From Brachybacterium vulturis (GTDB lineage: Bacteria > Actinomycetota > Actinomycetes > Actinomycetales > Dermabacteraceae), in contig NZ_CP023563.1 in assembly GCF_002407185.1 (NCBI RefSeq), positions 1,984,001-2,048,000 of the forward strand: a DNA stretch of 64,000 bases. Direction: 5' to 3'. The position numbers were made by a program, and so were the translations under genes. The notes beneath the pieces were generated by a model, which was not told where the DNA came from, searched no databases, and saw only the letters and a list, made by a program, of their open reading frames with translations. Shown here piece after piece: positions 26,396 through 33,888 of the stretch. Positions within the stretch are counted from its first letter, which is position 1, and every line of letters begins with the position of its first letter.

Positions 26396-26533
26396 TCAGT
26401 GGCCCGGTGAGGTGGCGCTGGACCAGCCCTCCACCCAGGAGGCGGGGATGAGCAGGTCGCCCAGCACGAGCGAGGCGGCGAACAGCGCCGCCAGCAGCAG
26501 CCCGTACAGAGCCACCCGGGAGGCGGCCCTCAT
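26396..26533 (-). CDS. 45-aa single-pass membrane protein in the copper operon
   Basis: ATG at 26531-26533 overlaps the copZ stop (ATGA), giving 45 residues: a basic start (MRAASR), one hydrophobic helix (VALYGLLLAALFAASLVLG) and a short acidic/aromatic end (WVEGWSSATSPGH). The overlap and its place between copZ and copA, 56 nt before copA, argue that it is translated. I recall similar N-terminal segments on larger actinobacterial proteins in copper operons, so it may be a shortened relative; no metal ligands apart from the C-terminal His are visible. It could anchor or regulate CopA. Confidence 0.6.
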   Translation of the reverse strand: MRAASRVALYGLLLAALFAASLVLGDLLIPASWVEGWSSATSPGH

Positions 26534-26748
26534 CAGGCCCGGACCGCCGAGTAGCCGGCCTCGGACACGGCGGCGAGCACCGCCGCCTCGTCGACTCCCT
26601 GCTCCGCGGAGACGCTGAGCAGACCGGTCTCATGGCTGACCTCGACACCCCGGACGCCGGAGACCTCGCTGACCTCCTCGCGCACGGACATCTCGCAGTG
26701 GCCGCAGGTCATGCCGGTCACCTGGAACTGGGTGGTGGTCGCGCTCAT
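26533..26748 (-). CDS. copZ: CopZ-like heavy-metal-associated domain protein
   Basis: A 71-aa single HMA domain with the Cu(I)-binding motif GMTCGHC (Cys15, Cys18) near the N-terminus and a ferredoxin-like fold length. Copper chaperone expected to deliver Cu(I) to CopA or CsoR. The start at 26748 is preceded by GGGAGGACCCCGAT, a good ribosome binding site; the frame is open further upstream, but that stretch covers the operators and is not coding. First gene of the operon. Confidence 0.9.
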   Translation of the reverse strand: MSATTTQFQVTGMTCGHCEMSVREEVSEVSGVRGVEVSHETGLLSVSAEQGVDEAAVLAAVSEAGYSAVRA

Positions 26749-26773
26749 ATCGGGGTCCTCCCTTGCTTGTCGT

Positions 26774-26822
26774 ATACCCGTCCAGGGTATCGGTACTGTC
26801 CCGTTATACCCCCTAGGGGTAC
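26774..26822 (-). promoter_or_regulatory. Two CsoR-type operator palindromes upstream of copZ
   Basis: ATACCC-GTCCA-GGGTAT at 26774-26790 and ATACCCCCTAGGGGTAC at 26806-26822. The second matches the known GC-rich CsoR box (TACCCC..GGGGTA). Both lie within 75 nt of the copZ start, so CsoR can block the promoter of the whole operon. Confidence 0.8.
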
Positions 26823-26891
26823 GGGCGTGCAAGGGGCGGGAGCATCCGGACCTCGGGTGTCGCCCGTCACAGGAACGTGCTTCCATGGGGT

Positions 26892-27731
26892 ATGGACATC
26901 GATGCGATCACCACCATTCGGCACGAGGCGGAGCGGCTGGCCACCGCACTGACACTCGTCGACCCCGACCAGCGGGTCCCCACCTGTCCGGAGTGGACCG
27001 CCGACGACCTGCTGTGGCACCTCACCGAGGTCCACGAGTTCTGGGCAGAGATCCTGGCCACCGGTGCCACCACCGAGGACGAGGTGAGGGCGATCGAGGC
27101 GGCGACGGCGGCGCGCCCCGGCGAGCGCGAGGCGCTGCTGGAGAGGCGGGCCGCCGCGACCGAGGCACTGCTCGCCCAGCTCGAGACCAGGGCCGATGAG
27201 GAGCCCGCCTGGTTCTGGTTCTCCGAGCAGCAGGGCGTCGGCATCACCCGACGCATGCAGACCCACGAGGCGACCATCCACCGGGTGGACGCCGAGCTGA
27301 CGGCGGGACACTCCGTCAGCGCGATCGACTCCCGCCTCGCCGCTGCCGGCCTCGACCATGTGCTGGAGGTGATGTGGCCGGCCGCCTTCGAATGGATCCC
27401 CGACTGGGCGGTCCTCACCCCGGTGGCCGCGGTCGAGGTCCGTCCCCAGGGCGGCTCGGCGCGGTGGCTCGGCATCAGCCGCTGGTCGGGCACGCGGCCC
27501 CGCGACGGGCAGGAGTTCGACGTCCCCGTCGGCCGACTGCTGGACGGCCCGCCCGCGGACGAGCTGCCCCGAGCCGGTGCCGGCGGATCCGCCCGCGCTC
27601 TGTGCCTGTGGGCATGGGGGCGGGAACAGGCCCTCGAGCACCTCGCCGACGGAGCGGAGTCGGTCCGCATCCAAGGGGACCCGGAAGCGATCACGGCGCT
27701 GGAGGCGCTGATCGCCGAAGGCCACGACTGA
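26892..27731 (+). CDS. Maleylpyruvate isomerase family mycothiol-dependent enzyme
   Basis: A 279-aa DinB/MDMPI-fold protein. The N-terminal metal-binding bundle has the family signature CPEWTADDLLWHL (His near residue 37) and later MQTHEATIHRVDAEL, providing the His-x3-Glu-x3-His pattern expected for the metal site. A C-terminal SCP2-like domain includes ALCLWAWGRE. Members use mycothiol or are of unknown function; the exact substrate is not predictable here. ATG 26892 is preferred over GTG 26877 because it begins right at the family N-terminus. Confidence 0.8.
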   Translation: MDIDAITTIRHEAERLATALTLVDPDQRVPTCPEWTADDLLWHLTEVHEFWAEILATGATTEDEVRAIEAATAARPGEREALLERRAAATEALLAQLETRADEEPAWFWFSEQQGVGITRRMQTHEATIHRVDAELTAGHSVSAIDSRLAAAGLDHVLEVMWPAAFEWIPDWAVLTPVAAVEVRPQGGSARWLGISRWSGTRPRDGQEFDVPVGRLLDGPPADELPRAGAGGSARALCLWAWGREQALEHLADGAESVRIQGDPEAITALEALIAEGHD

Positions 27732-27791
27732 GCGCACGGCCGGGGGCGAGCGCGGGGGCGCCCGGCGGGTCGTCGGCCGTGGTGGTGACCG

Positions 27792-28976
27792 TCACCGGCG
27801 CGGGACCAGCACCACCGGTGCATGCGCCCAGCCGCCCACCGGGGCGACCTCCCGCTCGCCGGCCGTCGGCGCCGGGTGCACCTCCGCCACTGCGAGCAGC
27901 TCCTGCATCGCGACCACCAGCTCCAGGGTCGCCAGAGGGCGTCCGGGGCACACGTGCGTGCCGATGCCGTAGACCAGGTTCTGCGCGGCATTGCCCGCGG
28001 GGTCGATCTCGTCGGGGTCGGGGACGACGCGCTCATCACGGTTGGCCGAGGTCCAATGGATCAGCACCCGTTCGCCCGCGCCGATCTCCTGCCCCGCGAG
28101 GGTCACCGGGCAGGTGGTCACCCGCCGGTTCGAGACGAAGGGGTCATCGATCCGCAGCAGCTCGTCGACGATCGCCGCGGCCTCGGCGAACGACCCCAGG
28201 CGCAGTCGCTCGGCGAGCTCGGGGGCACGGGCCACCGCCGTCAGCAGCACGCCGACGCACAGCGCGATGGATCCCAGGTCCCCACCGGTCCAGTTGCGAA
28301 GGATCGAGACGATCTCCTCGTCGCTCAGTGCGCGCTCCCGCGATCCGGGGACCTCGGGATCCGGCAGCGGCACCTGCACCTGCATCACCTCGGTGGTCAG
28401 ATCTGCGGGGGCGTCAGCGCCGAGCGCCCGGCGCGGTGCGACGACCGAACGGATGATCGCATCGAAGCGCTCGGCGACCTCCGCGGTCCGAGCGAGCTCC
28501 CCGGAGCGGGAGGCCTGATGGTTGTCGACCATCCACTGCAGCAGCTCCGGCTCGAGCCGCGCGGGCCAGCCGAGCCAGGCGGTCTGGGCGCGGACCGCGA
28601 ACACGGCGCCCAGCGCCGAGACGGCATCGATCTCCGTCCCCGCGGCGCCGACATCGGCGAGCAGCTCCGCGAGCAGCTTTGCGGCGATCGTCCGGACCGT
28701 CGGCTCGAGGGCCTGCATCCGCTCCGCGCTGAAGAAGGGGTCCGTCGCCGCACGGAACGCGGCATGCTCCTGGCCGTCCAGACCATTGGGGACCTGCAGG
28801 AACCTCGAGACGGAGGAGGAGAACCTCTCGTGGTCGGTCGCGACCGCCACCGCCTCCTCGTGCCCGAGCACCACCCAGGTCCCCTGCGGGGTCCTGGCCA
28901 GCGGCGCCTCGGCGCGCTGCTCGTCGGTCGCGGTGCGGGGCTCGAGGCCGGAGGGGTCGAAGATCGCAGTGCTCAT
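27792..28976 (-). CDS. Cytochrome P450
   Basis: A 394-aa soluble bacterial P450. The heme-binding loop is GIGTHVCPGRPL with ligand Cys343; the ExxR-type region and C-terminal beta sheet are present. The I-helix reads WTGGDLGSIAL, which lacks the common acid-Thr pair (A-G-x-D/E-T), so oxygen activation may differ or be substrate-assisted. No ferredoxin or reductase gene is nearby. The neighbours do not indicate the substrate. Start ATG 28976. Confidence 0.9.
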   Translation of the reverse strand: MSTAIFDPSGLEPRTATDEQRAEAPLARTPQGTWVVLGHEEAVAVATDHERFSSSVSRFLQVPNGLDGQEHAAFRAATDPFFSAERMQALEPTVRTIAAKLLAELLADVGAAGTEIDAVSALGAVFAVRAQTAWLGWPARLEPELLQWMVDNHQASRSGELARTAEVAERFDAIIRSVVAPRRALGADAPADLTTEVMQVQVPLPDPEVPGSRERALSDEEIVSILRNWTGGDLGSIALCVGVLLTAVARAPELAERLRLGSFAEAAAIVDELLRIDDPFVSNRRVTTCPVTLAGQEIGAGERVLIHWTSANRDERVVPDPDEIDPAGNAAQNLVYGIGTHVCPGRPLATLELVVAMQELLAVAEVHPAPTAGEREVAPVGGWAHAPVVLVPRR

Positions 28977-29099
28977 CCCCTCACCGTAGGACGGGCCGCG
29001 CCTCGAGGGCCGGGACCTCCCGCGACCGTCCCCGTCCCTCGAGCAGGTGCCCGGCGGCGGCGACCGCCCCGCGCAGGTCGTCCCACCGCGGCACCCCCC

Positions 29100-29891
29100 T
29101 CACGACCCGAGAGGCCAGGTGTCCCGCACGTCGGCGCCGCCCTCGACGACGTGCTCGGTGGCTCCGGGAAGACGGGTCCAGGAATCCTGCGGCCGGTAGC
29201 CCAGCTCGAGCTGGGTGTTGGTCATCGCCCAGCGACGGTTGGGGTTGTCGGAGATCGCGTAGTAACGCCCGAAGGTCACCTCGGCCTCGATCGCGGACCG
29301 CACCACCCGGGTGCAGTCGCCGGGGCTGAGCCACATGGCGCGCAGGATGTCCTCCTGCGCCGCGAGCGGATCATCGGTGAACCAGCCGATGCGCAGGTTG
29401 ATCACGTCCAGGCCGTGCTCGTCGTGGTAGAACTGCCCGAGCGCCTCCCCGAAGATCTTCGAGACGCCGTACAGGGAGTCCGCCCGCGGCAGCTGGTCGG
29501 GGTAGACCGGCCACTGCTCGTAGCGGTCGTACATGCCCATCGCGTGGTTGGAGGAGGCGAGCACCACGCGGCGCACCCCGGCATCCCGGGCGGCCTCCAG
29601 CACGTTGCGCACCCCGATGAGGTTCGCGTCGAGAACGGCGTCCCAGGGCGACTCCGGAGAGGCGGCGCCGGCCAGGTGGACGACGGTGTCGATGCCGTCC
29701 ATCAGGGCTCGCACCTCGTCGAACACACCGAGCTCGGCGGTCCTCAGCTCGACGCCCGGCGGGGCGAGGTCCTGGCTGCGGTCGTGGAGCACCAGGTCAT
29801 AGTGGCCGGCCAGGGTCTCGGCGAGGTGGGAGCCGACGCCTCCGGCGGCTCCGGTGATCAGTACGCGTCGTGTCGTGGTCGAATCCGTCAT
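29100..29891 (-). CDS. NAD-dependent epimerase/uronate-dehydrogenase-like SDR
   Basis: A 263-aa extended SDR. TGAAGGVGS at residues 14-22 binds NAD, VVHLAGAAS follows at about 70, Ser at LASSNHAMG (a uronate-dehydrogenase-like block) and the catalytic YGVSK at about residue 141. Size and motifs resemble uronate dehydrogenase, which oxidises hexuronates to aldarolactones; a general sugar-nucleotide role is also possible. No sugar operon surrounds it. Confidence 0.78.
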   Translation of the reverse strand: MTDSTTTRRVLITGAAGGVGSHLAETLAGHYDLVLHDRSQDLAPPGVELRTAELGVFDEVRALMDGIDTVVHLAGAASPESPWDAVLDANLIGVRNVLEAARDAGVRRVVLASSNHAMGMYDRYEQWPVYPDQLPRADSLYGVSKIFGEALGQFYHDEHGLDVINLRIGWFTDDPLAAQEDILRAMWLSPGDCTRVVRSAIEAEVTFGRYYAISDNPNRRWAMTNTQLELGYRPQDSWTRLPGATEHVVEGGADVRDTWPLGS

Positions 29892-29988
29892 GACTCCATT
29901 ATGTGCCCGCGGTCACGGCGTGTGGGGCGTGGGTGCGCTCCCGGGGGAGATCGAGTGCCGGGGCCGCGAGCGGGCCTCGGTGATGCCC

Positions 29989-30765
29989 TCAGGGGGCGGG
30001 ATCCTCGACCGTCGGGGAGCCCGGGGAGCGGGGCCGGATCTCATCACGCAGCCGCTCCATCCGCTGATCGAGCTCCGCGGCCACGCGCGCGGCATCGTCG
30101 AGCTCGCCGCGCAGCGGCGCCGGAAGGTTCTTGCGGTACTTGTAGGACAGCTTGTGCTCGGTGCTCGCCCAGAAGTCCATCGCGATCGTGCGCAGCTGCA
30201 GCTCCACGGGCACCAGTTCGGTGTGCGAGGAGAGGTAGACCGGCACCTGCACGATCACATGCAGCGAGCGGTACCCGTTGGGCTTCGGTGCGGCGATGTA
30301 GTCCTTGACCGTGAGCACCTCGAGGTCCCGCTGGCGGCTGAGCATGTCCGCTATCCAGTAGACGTCGGAGACGAAGCTGCAGGTGATCCGGATCCCGGCG
30401 ATGTCCATGACCCGCTCGCGGATGGCGGGGATGGTCATGTCGCCGCCGGTGCGCACCGCCTTCTCGATGAGGCTCTCGGTGGACTTCAGCCGGGTGCGGA
30501 CGTGCTCGATCGGGCTGTAGTCGTGGATCAGCTCGAACTCGCGACGCAGGATGTCGACCTTCGTGCGCACCTCGTCGATCCCGAACTGGTAGTGCATCAA
30601 AAGCGTGGTGAGCTCCTGATGGATCGTGCGCATCCGCGCGGTCAGCTCCTCCGGATCGACCTCGCGGCGGATGAGCTGCTCCTGCTGCGCGGTCACGAGC
30701 GCGGTGATCGCCTCTGCGGTGTCGGCGTCCGTCGGGGCGGGCTCATCCGATGCCGTGTCGTCCAT
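29989..30765 (-). CDS. Small alarmone synthetase (GTP pyrophosphokinase family)
   Basis: A 258-aa protein consisting of a RelA/SpoT synthetase domain without the HD hydrolase, TGS or ACT domains. Motifs: DIAGIRITCSF (about 121-131), KDYIAAPKPNGYRSLH (154-169) and VELQLRTIAMDFWASTEH (187-204). This is the RelQ/RelP type that makes (p)ppGpp from GTP/GDP and ATP. A disordered acidic N-terminus of about 20 residues precedes it. The start at 30765 has AAGGAA upstream. Probably stress- or envelope-induced, as in other actinobacteria, but no promoter is recognised. Confidence 0.88.
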   Translation of the reverse strand: MDDTASDEPAPTDADTAEAITALVTAQQEQLIRREVDPEELTARMRTIHQELTTLLMHYQFGIDEVRTKVDILRREFELIHDYSPIEHVRTRLKSTESLIEKAVRTGGDMTIPAIRERVMDIAGIRITCSFVSDVYWIADMLSRQRDLEVLTVKDYIAAPKPNGYRSLHVIVQVPVYLSSHTELVPVELQLRTIAMDFWASTEHKLSYKYRKNLPAPLRGELDDAARVAAELDQRMERLRDEIRPRSPGSPTVEDPAP

Positions 30766-30872
30766 ATCGCGGGGTTCCTTCCGGGGAGGGCAGGACCCCA
30801 CACGATGCCAGAGACGGCTGGGGAGACGGTGGGGCCGCGGTGGACGGGAGGCGAGGGTCGAGGACCAGCCGG

Positions 30873-31712
30873 TCAGAGTCCTGCGGCGCACTCGCGGGCC
30901 ACCCGCACTGCATTGAAGGTAAAGAGGTGGGGGCCGTGCAGCCCCAGCTCGGGCTGCGCGGCACGTGCCCTCTCCAGCTCCTCGAGCAGGGGGCCCGGTG
31001 ACCAGTGTCCCGGCCCGAGCAGACGCCGCACCCCGGCATCCTCGCCGCTGAGCATGCGCAGCGAGCGGCCCACCCCGATCCTGGTGCCGATCCGCAGCAG
31101 GCGGGCGGTGCCGGCGGGGACCGCGATCCCGGGACGCACCGGCAGCAAGAGGCCGCCCTCTCGCAGTCGGCGGACCCAGGCCAGCAGCGGGGCGGCCTCG
31201 AAGCACATCTGGGTGACCGCGTAGGAGGCGTGCTCCGCCTTCGCCCGCAGCAGCCGCATCGCCTCCGACTCGCTGACGAAGGGGTGCCCCTCGGGATGCA
31301 CGCCGACCCCCACCGTGATCCCGGATCCGCTCGCGCCGATGGCCTCGAGCAGCTCGAGGGCGCCCGGGAGATCACCGGCCGGGTGCGGGGCGTCGCCGGC
31401 GATGACGAACGCCTCCGTCACGCCCGTCTCGGTGAGGCGGGCCAGCACCTCCTCGACCTCACCCGCGCCATGGAGCATGCGGGCGGCCAGGTGCGGGATC
31501 GCAGGGAAGCCGCGCTGTGCCAACGCGCCGGCGAGCTCGAGCGTCGCCGGGAGCCCCAGGGCGGGGGAGGCGGTCACGGTCACCCTCGCCCCCGGGGGCA
31601 GGTGCGTGCTCACCTCGTCGAGGATGCCGCGCAGCGGGATCACCTCGAACTGCACCTCGCGGCCCTGCGCCGCGGCATGCGGCACAGGGCCGGGGAGCGG
31701 GGACTGCGTCAT
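30873..31712 (-). CDS. Methylenetetrahydrofolate reductase-like protein
   Basis: A 279-aa TIM-barrel protein of the MTHFR family. The start region FEVIPLRG corresponds to the catalytic-Glu block, HLAARML and FVIAGDAPHPAGDLPGALEL are typical, followed by GVGVHPEGHP and a Gln/Cys-containing AVTQMCFEA. It begins 1 nt after the stop of the GcvT-like methyltransferase gene (start 31712, stop 31714), so the two are one operon. In that setting it may oxidise 5-methyl-THF to methylene-THF during demethylation of a methyl donor, rather than serve methionine synthesis. The direction is inference. Confidence 0.82.
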   Translation of the reverse strand: MTQSPLPGPVPHAAAQGREVQFEVIPLRGILDEVSTHLPPGARVTVTASPALGLPATLELAGALAQRGFPAIPHLAARMLHGAGEVEEVLARLTETGVTEAFVIAGDAPHPAGDLPGALELLEAIGASGSGITVGVGVHPEGHPFVSESEAMRLLRAKAEHASYAVTQMCFEAAPLLAWVRRLREGGLLLPVRPGIAVPAGTARLLRIGTRIGVGRSLRMLSGEDAGVRRLLGPGHWSPGPLLEELERARAAQPELGLHGPHLFTFNAVRVARECAAGL

Positions 31713-31713
31713 C

Positions 31714-32967
31714 TCAGGACCCGGCACCGCCGCTCGCGACCGGAATGCCCGCTCCGAGGGCCGCGACATCTCCCTTGGGCTGCTCCTTGGTGGGGTCGAT
31801 GAACGGCTTGGGCACCACCACCGCGTCGACCGGCTCCGTGCCCGAGGGCAGCTGCGCCCCCAGGCGTTCGCCGACGTCGACCGTGAAGCGGGTCCCGATC
31901 TCCGAGAGCGCGGAGGGCACCAGGGCGAGGGCGATGTTCTTCTCCAGCCGGGGCGAGTAGCAGGCGGAGGTGACCGTGCCGACCACCTCGCCTCCATGGA
32001 GGACTGGGAAGGCATCGATCATCGAACCGTCGTTGTACGTGCCCAGGCGCTCCCCGCCGAGCTCGAGGCCCACGAGCCGGCGCGCGGGCCCCTCGGCCTT
32101 GATGCGGCGCAGGGCGTCCTTGCCGATGAAGTCCGCCTCCTGCTCGAGATCGACCATCCAGTCATAGCCCATGCCCACCTCGAAGGGGTTGGTCTCCACC
32201 GTGATGTCGGCGCCGTGGGCGAGCATGCCGCCCTCGATGCGACGGATGTGGCAGGGACCGATGACCCTCAGACCGTGGGGCTCCCCGGCCGCGAGCACGA
32301 GGTCCCACAGCCGCTCGGCATCGCGGGAGGCGTGATGGACGTAGATCTCGTAGCCGATCTCGCCGGTGTACCCGGTGCGGGAGACGGTCACCTCGATCCC
32401 GTCGATGGTGAAGTCGTGCAGATAGTAGTAGCGCAGGTCCGCCACCTCCTCACCCAGGAGATCGCGCATCACGGCGAAGGATCTCGGGCCCTGCACCTGC
32501 ACGGGGCCGACGTCGACCTCCTCGATCCGCACCTCCACCCCGGCGTTGATGGCGACTCCGCGGGCCCACAGCAGCACGTCGCTGTCCGCCAGCGAGAGCC
32601 AGAAGCGGTTCTCCTCCAGCCGCAGCAGGACCGGGTCGTTGATGATCCCGCCGTGCTGATCGGTGAGGAAGACGTATTTGCACTGCCCGACCGCGCACTT
32701 CGAGAGGTCACGGGTGATGAGCAGGTTGGTGAAGTCGAAGGCGTCGGGGCCGGAGATCTCGATCTGTCGTTCGACGCCGACGTCCCAGAGGGTGACGCCC
32801 TCCAGCAGCGCCCAGTACTCCGCGACCGGGTCGCCGTAGTGCCGGGGGTGGTAGGTGTGGTTGTAGACGCTGTACATCTGCACGCCGTGACGCCGCGAGG
32901 CGTAGAAGAACGGCGACTTGCGGATGCGGGGGTAGAGGAGAACGCGGGGTTCCTGGTGCACGGTCAT
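31714..32967 (-). CDS. GcvT-family tetrahydrofolate methyltransferase, DmdA-like
   Basis: A 417-aa protein of the aminomethyltransferase fold. The N-terminus (HGVQMYSVYNHTY, LWDVGVERQIEISGPDA, RDLSKCAVGQCKYVFL, NDPVLLRLEENRFWLSLAD) resembles DMSP demethylase DmdA more than glycine-cleavage GcvT. A C-terminal barrel follows (about 310-400). It likely moves a methyl group from a sulfonium or amine donor to THF. Tandem ATGs: the second (32967) is 6 nt from GGAGG and preferred. It overlaps nothing upstream and shares the intergenic region with the divergent IclR gene. With the MTHFR it could feed methyl groups into the C1 pool. Confidence 0.8.
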   Translation of the reverse strand: MTVHQEPRVLLYPRIRKSPFFYASRRHGVQMYSVYNHTYHPRHYGDPVAEYWALLEGVTLWDVGVERQIEISGPDAFDFTNLLITRDLSKCAVGQCKYVFLTDQHGGIINDPVLLRLEENRFWLSLADSDVLLWARGVAINAGVEVRIEEVDVGPVQVQGPRSFAVMRDLLGEEVADLRYYYLHDFTIDGIEVTVSRTGYTGEIGYEIYVHHASRDAERLWDLVLAAGEPHGLRVIGPCHIRRIEGGMLAHGADITVETNPFEVGMGYDWMVDLEQEADFIGKDALRRIKAEGPARRLVGLELGGERLGTYNDGSMIDAFPVLHGGEVVGTVTSACYSPRLEKNIALALVPSALSEIGTRFTVDVGERLGAQLPSGTEPVDAVVVPKPFIDPTKEQPKGDVAALGAGIPVASGGAGS

Positions 32968-33012
32968 CATTGGCCTCCCTGGGCGGGTCCGTACTCCACT
33001 CTCGCACCTCTG

Positions 33013-33044
33013 TGCGCTATACGCAATGGCCTGCGTATAGCGCA
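33013..33044. promoter_or_regulatory. Perfect 13-bp palindrome, probable IclR-family operator
   Basis: TGCGCTATACGCA (33013-33025) and TGCGTATAGCGCA (33032-33044) are perfect inverted repeats with 6 nt between, midway between the divergent methyltransferase and IclR genes. It could repress both promoters. Confidence 0.8.
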
Positions 33045-33074
33045 AACCTCCTGATGGTGTGGTTACTATGGGGG

Positions 33075-33848
33075 ATGGTCGAGAACGGGACGGTGCAGTC
33101 GGTCGAACGGGCCGCGCAGGTGATGGAGATCCTCGCGCGGGAGGGGACGGCGGGGGTCGGGGAGATCGCCCGGGAGCTGGGGGTGCACGGGTCCACCGCG
33201 TCCCGTCTGCTCACCGCACTGGAGGCGTACGACCTGGTGGAACGCGACGGGGACGGGGGCAGGTCACGTCTCGGGGTGGGGGTGCTGAGGCTCGCGGCGG
33301 CAGCCCGGAACGGGATGGATCTGACCGTCCAGGCGGGACCGGTGTGCGAGGCGCTCGCCGAGGAGCTCGGGGAGACGGTCAACGTCGCGGTGCTTCGGAA
33401 CGGCGCCGCCGTCAACGTCCACCAGGCGCAGGGCGGGAGAACCGTCGCCCTGCACAACTGGGTGGGGTACCGGACGGTTCTGCACGCCACCTCGAGCGGG
33501 AAGATGCTCATGGCGCACCTGCCGGCCGCGACTCTGGAGGCCGCGCTCGAGGCACCTCGGGAGTCCTTCACCGCAGCCACCATCACCTCCGCCGAGATCC
33601 TGCGACAGCAGTTCGCCGAGGCGCGCGAGCGGGGATGGGCCGAGGCGGTCGAGGAGTTCGAGGAAGGCCTGAACGCCGCAGCGGTCCCGATCCGCGGCCC
33701 GGAGGGGGAGGTCATCGCGGCCGTCTCCGTCGCGGGGCCCGCCTACCGGCTGGCGCCCGAGGACCTGCCGCGGGCGGCTGAGGTGCTGCTGCGCGGGGCG
33801 GCGCAGATCTCGCGCCGGCTCGGCCATCGCGCCGAGGCTGACGGGTGA
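33075..33848 (+). CDS. IclR-family transcriptional regulator
   Basis: A 257-aa protein with an N-terminal winged HTH (VQSVERAAQVMEILAREG; GEIARELGVHGSTASRLLTAL) and an IclR effector domain from about residue 80 (HATSSGKMLMAHLP; AVPIRGPEGEVIAAVSVAGP). It is divergent from the methyltransferase-MTHFR operon and adjacent to the large flavoprotein gene, so it probably controls methylated-substrate catabolism. ATG at 33075 is preceded by ATGGGGG; the frame stays open upstream across the operator but has no family sequence. Confidence 0.88.
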   Translation: MVENGTVQSVERAAQVMEILAREGTAGVGEIARELGVHGSTASRLLTALEAYDLVERDGDGGRSRLGVGVLRLAAAARNGMDLTVQAGPVCEALAEELGETVNVAVLRNGAAVNVHQAQGGRTVALHNWVGYRTVLHATSSGKMLMAHLPAATLEAALEAPRESFTAATITSAEILRQQFAEARERGWAEAVEEFEEGLNAAAVPIRGPEGEVIAAVSVAGPAYRLAPEDLPRAAEVLLRGAAQISRRLGHRAEADG

Positions 33849-33888
33849 CGTCTCCTGAGCCGTCCGCGGCCGAGGACGGCCCCGGTGC

